A program made the translations under genes and the position numbers. Under the pieces are notes generated by a model that was given only the letters and a program-made list of their open reading frames with translations, made no database searches and was not told the origin of the DNA. 5,959 nt of DNA from Tannerella sp. Lineage in GTDB: Bacteria > Bacteroidota > Bacteroidia > Bacteroidales > Tannerellaceae. Of the stretch, positions 1 to 5,959 are shown one piece after another (positions within the stretch are counted from its first letter, which is position 1; every line of letters starts with the position of its first letter). The DNA lies in assembly GCA_031269635.1 (NCBI GenBank), contig JAISYY010000216.1, forward strand, positions 1-5,959. The letters run 5' to 3'.

Positions 1-138
1 TTCTGGCTCTCTGCGGGAGAGACAAAAAAAATAGAAATGGTCGTCAGGATAGACAATAAAACGCCCATTTCCGGCATATTTTTAAATCTTTCGGCCTGGA
101 ATGTGAAAATGCAAAAAATAAAAATCAGTTACATATAA
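1..138 (+). CDS. C-terminal end of an upstream protein, possibly a glycoside hydrolase (5' truncated)
   Basis: Frame 1 is open from the left edge to a TAA at 136-138 and encodes 45 residues; the other two forward frames close at about positions 32 and 57. The peptide begins FWLSAGETKKIEMVVRID and continues through NKTPISGIFLNLSAWNVK to end KISYI. Alternating hydrophobic residues and the 'L-x-x-GE-T/S-K' turn resemble the last strands of an immunoglobulin-like beta-sandwich, as found at the C-termini of GH2-type and similar Bacteroidota glycosidases. That family link is an impression from sequence style, not a firm assignment. The stop lies 38 bases before the first GH10 gene on the same strand with no visible terminator, so it probably belongs to the same operon. 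Confidence is moderate that it is coding and low for the family. Confidence 0.65.
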   Translation, partial: FWLSAGETKKIEMVVRIDNKTPISGIFLNLSAWNVKMQKIKISYI

Positions 139-176
139 TAATTGATGATATAATTCAATATGAAAATATTAATACA

Positions 177-1496
177 ATGGAACGGAATATATTTATAACA
201 AGGTTTTTAATTGTTTGCATGATAATGATTTCCTTTACGCTTTTTGCACAGCAGGATGACGTAATGAGCGAAGCTTACCGGAAGATCTGGAATGTGGATG
301 TGCAGGCAAAAATTGACCGTAACATCGAACAATACCGGAAAGCCGACACAACTATTGCATTGGGCGATATTCGTCCCGGAACGGAGGTGCTTGTCGAACA
401 AATCTCACACACATTCCTGTTTGGCGGGAACATCTTCCTTTTCGGTCATTTCGATACTCCGGCGAAAAACAAAAAATACGAAGACACTTACGGCGCATTG
501 TTTAATGCCGCTACTGTGCCGTTTTACTGGAAAACACTGGAGCCTGTGCAGGGAAAACCCCGCTATGAGGCGGGGAGTCCTTTTGAATACCGCCGCCCGG
601 CTACCGATCCGGTTGTGGCGTTCTGCGAATCGAAGAACATCAATATGAACGGTCATGCGATTATCTACGGAATGCGCCGCTGGGGACATCCGGAATGGAT
701 GCCGGAAGATCGTAAGGCGATGGAAAAATGCTTTGAGGCGCACATAAAAGAACTTGCCATCCGTTATCAAGGGAGCATCCAACGCTGGGATGTGGTGAAT
801 GAACCCACAGACCAGGCCAATAGGGGAATAATGCCGGATGATTATACTTATAAAAGTTTTTTATGGGCAAAGAAGTATTTCCCCGACGTTGTTTCGCTTA
901 ATATTAATGATTCCGACATGCATTGGGAAATGAATCTGTATCGAAGATATTTGGAAATAGTACGTAATCTTATTGATAGAGGAATCAATATAGATCAGGT
1001 AGACTTACAGATGCACATATTTAACCCGGACGAATCGCGAAAGATTGCTGCGGGTGCTGATATTCTAACACCAGGCAAAATCTACGAAAGACTGAATTGC
1101 ATGTCCGATGCGGGAAGGCCGATTCATGTAAGCGAAGTAACTGTTTCCGCACCGGATGAGACCGCTACAGGTCGGGCCATCCAGGCTGAGATAGCCCGAA
1201 ATCTCTATCGGTTGTGGTTTAGCTATCCTTCGGTTATGGGAATAACGTGGTGGAATGTAGTGGATGGAGGAGCGGCGCCCGGTGAACCCTCCTTTTCGGG
1301 GATTTATGATAAGGCGTTGAATCCGAAACAGGTTTATCAAACGCTTGACAATTTGATTAACCGCGAATGGAAAACAACGCTGACCGTCAAAGCCGGTAAG
1401 GATGGGAGTATTAAATTCCGGGGCTTTAAAGGGAAATACCGCATAAGCTGGAAAGACAGGAAAAAGATATATGACAAAGAATTTATATTAAATTAA
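177..1496 (+). CDS. Secreted GH10-type glycoside hydrolase, divergent (paralogue 1, short form)
   Basis: The 439-residue product begins with a signal peptide (hydrophobic residues about 5-23, likely signal peptidase I cut in the FAQ-QDD region at 24-26), so it should be periplasmic or secreted. Residues about 27-95 form an N-terminal module with the HTFLFGGNIF segment, followed by a GH10 (beta/alpha)8 barrel. Family landmarks are FYWK (116-119), EP-x-x-G (122-126), GH at 159-160, WDVVNE with the acid/base E209, LNIND (241-245), QMH (278-280), the nucleophile E320 in HVSE, and TWWNVVD (357-363). A small beta-rich tail with FRGFKGKY follows at 414-421. GH10 enzymes hydrolyse beta-1,4-xylan with retention, but the contact motifs here differ from canonical xylanases (ENxxKW and GHTLVWH are absent), so the substrate is open. 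It is about 66 residues shorter than its downstream paralogue, through losses in barrel loops. The ATG at 177 is preferred because the one at 160 opens a 12-codon dead-end frame. No Shine-Dalgarno sequence is visible. GC falls to about 32% at 841-1020. Confidence 0.9.
   Translation: MERNIFITRFLIVCMIMISFTLFAQQDDVMSEAYRKIWNVDVQAKIDRNIEQYRKADTTIALGDIRPGTEVLVEQISHTFLFGGNIFLFGHFDTPAKNKKYEDTYGALFNAATVPFYWKTLEPVQGKPRYEAGSPFEYRRPATDPVVAFCESKNINMNGHAIIYGMRRWGHPEWMPEDRKAMEKCFEAHIKELAIRYQGSIQRWDVVNEPTDQANRGIMPDDYTYKSFLWAKKYFPDVVSLNINDSDMHWEMNLYRRYLEIVRNLIDRGINIDQVDLQMHIFNPDESRKIAAGADILTPGKIYERLNCMSDAGRPIHVSEVTVSAPDETATGRAIQAEIARNLYRLWFSYPSVMGITWWNVVDGGAAPGEPSFSGIYDKALNPKQVYQTLDNLINREWKTTLTVKAGKDGSIKFRGFKGKYRISWKDRKKIYDKEFILN
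249..347 (+). repeat. Paralogous direct repeat, copy 1 (N-terminal segment of GH10 genes)
   Basis: This 99-base stretch encodes residues 25-57 of the first GH10 protein, starting right at the predicted signal-peptide cleavage region. It aligns without gaps to 1567-1665 in the second gene, and 26 of the 33 encoded residues are identical by my count. It shares an uninterrupted run of about 18 bases (GGATGTGCAGGCAAAAAT). It is coding homology left by tandem gene duplication, not an independent repeat element. Confidence 0.8.
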
Positions 1497-1509
1497 AAAT
1501 GATATACTT

Positions 1510-3027
1510 ATGAAAACAATTTTTACAACATTATTTATGGCAGTTATCGCCATACAACTTGCGGCTCAGCAGGACAATGTGATGAGCGAAGCGTATTGGA
1601 AAATCTGGAGTGGGGATGTGCAGGCAAAAATCGACAGGGATATTGACCTGTACCGGAAAGCCGATGCCGTAGTTACGTTTGATAATATTCCGCCGGGTAC
1701 GGAAGTGAAAATCGAACAGGTCTCGCATGATTTTATCTTCGGCGCTCATATATTCAACTTCAATCAGTTGGGTACTTACGAGCGTAACCGGAAATACAAG
1801 GAACTGTACGGAACGCTGTTCAATTCGGCAACGATTTCGTTCTATTGGAAAAAATTTGAGATGCAACCGAACCGTCCCCGTTTTCGTGAAGAATACTGGG
1901 ATACGGAAGAATACTGGAATCAGGCGAAAGAACCGAAGAATGAATCTCACTGGCGCCGTCCCGCATCCGATCCCGTTGTTGAGTTCTGCGAAAGCAAGGG
2001 CATACGTATGCATGGACACAACATCATTTGGGGTAATAACAGGTGGCAATACCCCGAATGGCTTTACGAAACATACTGTCCTGACGGGGAAAAGGAAAAA
2101 CTGGCCAAATACAAATGGGATGAATTAAAGAAATTGACGCCGGGAGAAATTGCAGCGATGGCTCCGGTGTATTGCCGTAATATCAGTCAAATGTTTGAAA
2201 AACGCGTGAAAGAACTTGCCGGGTATTACGGCGGAAGGTTGCACAGCTGGGATGTGGTAAACGAAAGCGCCGTTGATTTCCACGGCAACAGTTATACCGG
2301 CGAACCCGTCAATATCAGCGCTTATAAACAGTTGATGGCAGGCGACTACGTCTATAAGGCTTTCCAACAGGCAGGCGTTGCCTTCCCCAAGCATGTACAA
2401 TTAAACATAAACGATTATGCCAACAACGAAAATTATACCAATCAGGTGAAAGACCTGTTGAAACTTGGTTGCCGAATTGATATTATGGGATCGCAAATGC
2501 ACCTGTTCGATCCGCAGCAATGCCTGGATATTGCCGCCGGAAAACAAATAAACAAATCCGGCCTGGTATGGCCGGATGGCGTTTGGAACACAATGGCGAT
2601 ATTATCAAAGGCAGACCGGCCGATTCACCTGAGCGAAATCACCATTACCGCTCCGGGCGACGATGAGCGCGGGCGGGCGATCCAGGCGGTAATTGCCCGC
2701 AACCTCTACCGTTTGTGGTTCAGCATAGAAAAGATGATGGGCATTACTTGGTGGAACGTGGTGGACGACTGCGGCGCTCCGGGCGAACCGACAACCTCCG
2801 GACTTTTTACCCGCAACATGGAACCTAAACCTTCGTATTTTGCGCTTGATAAACTTATCAACGAAGAATGGAAGACTGTTCTGGACATCAAAACCGAAGC
2901 CGGCAAAGCCGTTCGCTTCCGCGGATTCAAAGGGAAATATAAAATCTCATGGAAAGACAAGTCCGGAGACGAAAACACTGCGTATTTTTACCTGAAGGAA
3001 GACGGGGACGGCATTCCCATAAGATAA
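1510..3027 (+). CDS. Secreted GH10-type glycoside hydrolase, divergent (paralogue 2, long form)
   Basis: The 505-residue product has a classic signal peptide (M-K-T followed by a hydrophobic run to A19, likely cleavage around LAAQ-QDN at 20-21) and no lipobox cysteine, so it is likely soluble in the periplasm or exported. The architecture matches the upstream gene: N-terminal module with HDFIFGAHIF (73-82), then a GH10 barrel with FYWK (111-114), GH (169-170), acid/base E252 in WDVVNE, LNINDY (298-303), QMH (329-331), nucleophile E376 in HLSE, TWWNVVD (413-419), and a C-terminal FRGFKGKY beta segment (470-477). Extra loops relative to paralogue 1 lie near residues 118-147, 187-227 and 254-277; the first two flank the GH motif and the third follows the acid/base. 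The start is 13 bases after the upstream stop and the stop is 6 bases before the MFS gene, so it is operonic. Both catalytic glutamates are present, so hydrolytic activity is likely, but the glycone-binding residues are not those of typical xylanases. Confidence 0.92.
   Translation: MKTIFTTLFMAVIAIQLAAQQDNVMSEAYWKIWSGDVQAKIDRDIDLYRKADAVVTFDNIPPGTEVKIEQVSHDFIFGAHIFNFNQLGTYERNRKYKELYGTLFNSATISFYWKKFEMQPNRPRFREEYWDTEEYWNQAKEPKNESHWRRPASDPVVEFCESKGIRMHGHNIIWGNNRWQYPEWLYETYCPDGEKEKLAKYKWDELKKLTPGEIAAMAPVYCRNISQMFEKRVKELAGYYGGRLHSWDVVNESAVDFHGNSYTGEPVNISAYKQLMAGDYVYKAFQQAGVAFPKHVQLNINDYANNENYTNQVKDLLKLGCRIDIMGSQMHLFDPQQCLDIAAGKQINKSGLVWPDGVWNTMAILSKADRPIHLSEITITAPGDDERGRAIQAVIARNLYRLWFSIEKMMGITWWNVVDDCGAPGEPTTSGLFTRNMEPKPSYFALDKLINEEWKTVLDIKTEAGKAVRFRGFKGKYKISWKDKSGDENTAYFYLKEDGDGIPIR
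1567..1665 (+). repeat. Paralogous direct repeat, copy 2 (N-terminal segment of GH10 genes)
   Basis: This stretch encodes residues 20-52 of the second GH10 protein and is the gap-free counterpart of 249-347. It covers the mature N-terminus just after the signal peptide, with the conserved VMSEAY and GDVQAKID-type elements. The strong match here compared with the diverged loops downstream suggests the mature N-terminus is under constraint. Confidence 0.8.
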
Positions 3028-3033
3028 AGTAAA

Positions 3034-4287
3034 ATGAAACGAATAACATATCCGTGGCAGTTGGTAATCATACTTTGGTTCGCTTATTTTCTTAACCAGG
3101 GTGACCGTCAGATATTCAATGTAGTCATACCGTTGATAAAAGCCGACTTACAGATCAATGACGTGCAAATCGGCCTGGTTGCCACCATTTTTACTTTTGT
3201 TTACGGTATTCTTGTGCCGGTTGCCGGGTTTGCCGGCGACCGGTTGCGCAGGAAATGGATTATCTTCTTCAGCTTGCTGATATTCAGCGCCGGCACATTG
3301 TTTACCGGTATCAGTAACGGGATCATCCTGTTGATCGTTTTCCGCAGTATCGCTACCGGCGGCGGCGAAGCGTTTTATTATCCTGCGGCGACTTCCCTGC
3401 TGGGGCAGTTGCATCAGAAAACACGCGCCACAGCAATGTCTATTCATCAGACTTCCCTTTATGCCGGAATTGTGGCAAGCGGTTTCATCGCCGGATACAT
3501 CGGCGAAAATTATGGCTGGAGAATGGCCTTTCTCTCTTTCGGCGTGATTGGAATCCTCTGGGCCATGGTTGTCCTGTGGAAAGTACGGGACACGCCGATG
3601 CCTGCCGATGTCAAATCCGCGGAAACGAACGAAAGGGCAGGGGAGGGTTCCGTGACCTTCGTGGAGACGGTAAAAGCCGTTTTTTCGCGGCGGACGGTCT
3701 ATTTCCTTAGTCTTGCTTTCGGATGTATGTGTTTTGTCAATGTAGGATATCTGACGTGGATGCCCGCATATCTTTATGAGAAATTCGGCATGTCGTTGTC
3801 CGAAGCAGGATTACATTCCACATTGTATCATTTTTTGTTTGCGTTTTTTGGTGTGATGGCCGGAGCGCGTATATCGGACAAATTAGCGTTCAAACGCAAA
3901 CAAATACGCATGGAAATTGAGATCGCGGGATTGCTGTTCGGTGCGCCGTTCATTTATTGGATCAGTGTTACCAACGATACGGTATGGATGTATGTGGCTA
4001 TGGGTTTGTTCGGCTTTTTCAGGGGCATGTACGATTCCAATCTCTTTGCGGCACTGTTCGACGTGATGGAACCCCGCTATCGCGCTTCGTCCATGGGCAT
4101 TATGCTGGCATTCGCTTTTATCATCGGCGCTTTGGCACCGGTTGTACTGGGTTGGATAAAGACTGTCGCCGGTCTTGAACAGGGTATTTTGCTATTGTCA
4201 TTCCTGTACCTTGTTGGGGCTGTCCTGGTTTTTACCGGGTTAAAATCATGTTTCAAAAAAAATTATTATCAAGAAATGAATCATTAA
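3034..4287 (+). CDS. MFS transporter, probable sugar-acid (anion:cation symporter-like) permease
   Basis: The 417-residue product is an inner-membrane protein with about 12 hydrophobic helices in two halves, joined by a hydrophilic loop at about residues 185-215, the size usual for the major facilitator superfamily. Visible landmarks are NQGDRQIFNVVIP in helix 1 (21-33), the motif A-like GFAGDRLRRKW between helices 2 and 3 (65-75), FRSIATGGGEAFYYPA in helix 4 with R104 (103-118), GWRMAF before helix 6 (161-166), and a second-half motif A-like GARISDK (277-283). The 'R-x-x-x-G-x-GEA-x-x-x-PA' and 'GWR-x-x-F' pattern is typical of the anion:cation symporter group, which carries hexuronates, glucarate, galactonate and other organic anions, usually with protons. 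The specific substrate is not readable from sequence. The gene starts 6 bases after the second GH10 stop and precedes a sugar-acid dehydratase, which supports uptake of an acidic sugar for that enzyme. Confidence 0.9.
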   Translation: MKRITYPWQLVIILWFAYFLNQGDRQIFNVVIPLIKADLQINDVQIGLVATIFTFVYGILVPVAGFAGDRLRRKWIIFFSLLIFSAGTLFTGISNGIILLIVFRSIATGGGEAFYYPAATSLLGQLHQKTRATAMSIHQTSLYAGIVASGFIAGYIGENYGWRMAFLSFGVIGILWAMVVLWKVRDTPMPADVKSAETNERAGEGSVTFVETVKAVFSRRTVYFLSLAFGCMCFVNVGYLTWMPAYLYEKFGMSLSEAGLHSTLYHFLFAFFGVMAGARISDKLAFKRKQIRMEIEIAGLLFGAPFIYWISVTNDTVWMYVAMGLFGFFRGMYDSNLFAALFDVMEPRYRASSMGIMLAFAFIIGALAPVVLGWIKTVAGLEQGILLLSFLYLVGAVLVFTGLKSCFKKNYYQEMNH

Positions 4288-4308
4288 TTATAAACATTCT
4301 TTAAAAAT

Positions 4309-5499
4309 ATGAAGATAATTGATATGAAAGTTCGCACGGTGGCTATTCCGATGAATTGCATGTTGCGGCACAATACGGGAGTTCACCCCGGTTATTTGAT
4401 GAGAACAATACTCGAATTGATAACGGATGAAGGTATTGTCGGTCTGGGAGAAGTAGGCGGCGGGGATTCCCGTGCGGCTTTGCTGAAATTGAAACCGCGG
4501 ATTGTGGGGATGGACCCTTTCGATTTGGAGGCAATCAAACTCAAGGTGTTGAGAAGTATTTATTACCTGTCAAATTCCCGTTTGTACGGAGCGATAGAAA
4601 TAGCCTGCCTCGACATCATGGGTAAAGCCTGCAATATCCCGGTGAATAAACTTATCGGCGGGAAATTGCGCGACGAAATCCCGATGATAGCTTATTTGTT
4701 CTGGCGCTACGACCGTCCGGGCGGAGGCAACGACATGTACGCCGAAGATATGGCGGATTTGTGCGTGGAACTGAAAGAAACGCTCGGCGTTACCGCCATG
4801 AAACTGAAAGCAGGCGTTATGGATCCGATGGAAGAAGTGCGTGTATTGCAACTTTGCCGCCAGCGTATGGGTGACGGTTTCGGCTTGCGCATCGACCCTA
4901 ACGGCGTTTGGTCTGTTGCAACGGCCGTTAAAGCCGGCCGCCGCATGGAAGAACTGGAATTGCAGTATTTTGAAGACCCCTCCTGGGGATTGGAAGGCAT
5001 GCGCCGGGTGAAGGAACAGGTACGTATCCCCCTGGCGACAAACATGTATCCCAACAAATTCGATGATTTGGGACCGGCCATTCATTTGAACGGCATAGAC
5101 ATCATTCTCACCGATCTTCATTACTGGGAAGGGCCGCGGGGAGTGAAAGACCTCGTTGCGGTATGCCGGACGTTCAATCTCGGCGTGGCCATGCATTCAG
5201 GTGCGGAGTTCGGCATCGAACTGGCGGCGATGCTGCACACGGCCTCTACAATACCGGCGATGACAATGCCCGGCGACGCGCATTATCATTATCTCGAAGA
5301 CGACATCATTGCAGGAGGGAAAATGCAATATGTTAACGGCGCCATCAAAGTGCCGGAAGGTCCGGGGTTGGGCGTTGAACTTGACGAGGAAAAAATGCAA
5401 AAATACGAACGCTATTACGAGGAACACGGCGATTATTATGCGCGTTTTCACCAGGACCCGTACCGTAAGGGCTGGTTCCCGAATGTCGGAGGCATTTAA
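4309..5499 (+). CDS. Enolase-superfamily sugar-acid dehydratase, glucarate dehydratase-like
   Basis: The 396-residue product has the capping domain (about 1-125, with GVHPGYLMRT at 24-33 and GLGEVGGG at 45-52) and the modified TIM barrel of the mandelate racemase/glucarate dehydratase group. Catalytic features seen: KxK (K165, K167 in MKLKAG), metal ligand D196 in IDPNGVW, the FEDP motif E222 with a further acidic residue at E229, N245 in LATNM, D269 in LTDLHYW, and H296 in AMHSG, giving the His-Asp dyad. KxK plus ATNM and a His-Asp dyad point to the glucarate dehydratase type, which removes water from a sugar acid to give a 2-keto-3-deoxy acid. It is shorter than E. coli GudD (446 residues, from memory) and differs at apparent substrate-contact positions, so I do not assign glucarate as substrate. 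It should be cytoplasmic, with no signal peptide. It starts 21 bases after the transporter and ends 14 bases before the SDR gene. Related sugar-acid dehydratases are the main alternatives. Confidence 0.88.
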   Translation: MKIIDMKVRTVAIPMNCMLRHNTGVHPGYLMRTILELITDEGIVGLGEVGGGDSRAALLKLKPRIVGMDPFDLEAIKLKVLRSIYYLSNSRLYGAIEIACLDIMGKACNIPVNKLIGGKLRDEIPMIAYLFWRYDRPGGGNDMYAEDMADLCVELKETLGVTAMKLKAGVMDPMEEVRVLQLCRQRMGDGFGLRIDPNGVWSVATAVKAGRRMEELELQYFEDPSWGLEGMRRVKEQVRIPLATNMYPNKFDDLGPAIHLNGIDIILTDLHYWEGPRGVKDLVAVCRTFNLGVAMHSGAEFGIELAAMLHTASTIPAMTMPGDAHYHYLEDDIIAGGKMQYVNGAIKVPEGPGLGVELDEEKMQKYERYYEEHGDYYARFHQDPYRKGWFPNVGGI

Positions 5500-5500
5500 A

Positions 5501-5505
5501 AAGGA
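5501..5505 (+). promoter_or_regulatory. Possible Shine-Dalgarno sequence of the SDR gene
   Basis: AAGGA lies 8 bases before the ATG at 5514. It is the only purine-rich Shine-Dalgarno-like match before a gene start here; the other four starts are preceded by A/T-rich sequence. It supports 5514 as the start rather than the ATG at 5509, which meets a TGA after three codons. Bacteroidota often initiate without this element, so its use is uncertain. Confidence 0.45.
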
Positions 5506-5513
5506 AATATGTT

Positions 5514-5959
5514 ATGGTGAAAGATTTGTTTTGTTTAAAGGGAAAAACGGCTTTGGTGACGGGCGGCGGACAGGGAATCGGACGGGCCGTCTGCCTGGCG
5601 CTCGCCGAGCATGGGGCTAACATTATAATAAATTACAAAAGTAACAGGGACAAAGCCGAACAGACACAAAAGGAAGTGTTGGAATCCGGCGTTAAATCAT
5701 GGCTGTGGGAATACAACCTGGATTCGGAAACTCTTAAATCGGATTATTCGGATTTCTGCAACCGTATTTTACAGTATGCAGACATCCTTGTCCTGAACGC
5801 CTCCATCCAGATTCGTAAAGCATGGGATGAAGTAACGTTGAGCGAATTTAACAACCAGATAAATGTTAATTTGAGAACTTCCCTGGAACTGATACAGCAT
5901 TGCGTCCCTTATATGGAAAAAAACCGGTGGGGCAGGATCATAACCCTGGGTTCGGTGCA
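5514..5959 (+). CDS. Classical short-chain dehydrogenase/reductase, 3' truncated by window edge
   Basis: The frame is open from ATG 5514 to the right edge and encodes 148 residues of a Rossmann-fold oxidoreductase. It shows the dinucleotide-binding TGGGQGIG (16-23), an NYKSN segment at the end of the second strand (40-44) with no acidic residue there, which favours NADP(H) over NAD(H), LNASIQ (94-99) in place of the usual NNAG, N119 in NVNL, and GRIITLGSV (140-148), where S147 matches the catalytic serine. The YxxxK motif would lie about 13 residues beyond the edge. Whole family members are about 250 residues, so about 100 are missing. The start follows the dehydratase stop by 14 bases and has an AAGGA upstream. 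Context suggests oxidation of a sugar or sugar acid, or reduction of a keto-deoxy acid; a FabG-type or gluconate dehydrogenase-like role cannot be separated on this fragment. Confidence 0.88.
   Translation, partial: MVKDLFCLKGKTALVTGGGQGIGRAVCLALAEHGANIIINYKSNRDKAEQTQKEVLESGVKSWLWEYNLDSETLKSDYSDFCNRILQYADILVLNASIQIRKAWDEVTLSEFNNQINVNLRTSLELIQHCVPYMEKNRWGRIITLGSV

Noticed and set aside
141..159. Small inverted repeat ATTGA...TCAAT before the first GH10 gene
   Set aside because: It has only five A/T-rich pairs with a 9-base loop and no T-run, too weak for a terminator or operator. I also found no convincing Bacteroides-type TTTG/TAnnTTTG promoter pair in 139-176.
160..198. ATG at 160 as an alternative start for the first GH10 gene
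   Set aside because: It is in a different frame and reaches TAA after 12 codons. The ATG at 177 gives a proper signal peptide directly.
207..224. Lipoprotein signal (Cys14) in the first GH10 protein
   Set aside because: The cysteine is in the middle of the hydrophobic core and preceded by L-I-V; a lipobox needs Gly, Ala or Ser just before Cys. A signal peptidase I site near FAQ-Q fits better.
1531..2049. 172-codon open frame on the minus strand
   Set aside because: It is antisense to the strongly supported second GH10 gene and mirrors its codon pattern; a matching antisense frame occurs in the same part of the first GH10 gene because the two are paralogues.
3217..3247. Repeated CCGGTTGC and GCC-rich inverted sequence in the MFS gene
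   Set aside because: The repeats fall in codons for a Val/Ala/Gly-rich helix and the motif A loop, and are explained by codon use in a conserved protein segment.
4570..5196. 208-codon open frame on the minus strand
   Set aside because: It lies wholly inside the dehydratase gene, whose product has a complete set of family motifs. The minus-strand translation is rich in His, Phe and Arg and has no recognisable domain, as expected of an antisense shadow.
1..5959. tRNA, rRNA, CRISPR array, insertion sequence or phage attachment site
   Set aside because: Nearly all of the sequence is occupied by co-directional protein genes, and I saw no spaced direct repeats, transposase motifs, terminal inverted repeats or RNA-gene signatures.

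Overview
The window looks like a single co-directional operon from a member of the Bacteroidota, most likely Bacteroidales. This rests on the '...AQ-Q' type signal peptides of both secreted enzymes, the AT-rich gene starts with almost no Shine-Dalgarno sequences, the very short intergenic gaps and the gene mix. The organism call is an inference from style, not from a marker gene. All six coding regions are on the + strand, and the first and last are cut by the window edges.

Layout: (1) positions 1-138, the last 45 codons of an upstream protein that ends in a beta-sandwich-like segment, perhaps the C-terminus of a glycoside hydrolase. (2) 139-176, a short AT-rich gap. (3) 177-1496 and 1510-3027, two tandem, clearly paralogous, secreted GH10-type glycoside hydrolases. 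Both keep the acid/base and nucleophile glutamates but have non-canonical glycone-subsite motifs. (4) 3034-4287, a 12-helix MFS transporter resembling the anion:cation symporter (sugar-acid) group. (5) 4309-5499, an enolase-superfamily sugar-acid dehydratase related to glucarate dehydratase, with a complete catalytic set but altered substrate-contact positions. (6) 5514 to the right edge, the N-terminal 148 residues of a classical short-chain dehydrogenase/reductase. Gaps between complete genes are 13, 6, 21 and 14 bases, and I see no terminator or convincing internal promoter. There is no gene-free stretch longer than 38 bases.

Working model (inference): the two GH10-like enzymes cut a glycan or glycoside in the periplasm. 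The released acidic or oxidisable sugar enters the cytoplasm through the MFS permease. The GlucD-like enzyme dehydrates the sugar acid to a 2-keto-3-deoxy acid, and the SDR performs an oxidation or reduction before or after that step. No SusC/SusD pair is visible, so if this is a polysaccharide-utilisation locus its outer-membrane part lies outside the window. Joining xylanase-fold enzymes of unusual active site to a sugar-acid dehydratase makes a non-standard substrate likely, and the 'xylanase' and 'glucarate dehydratase' labels should be treated as fold names, not as substrate assignments.
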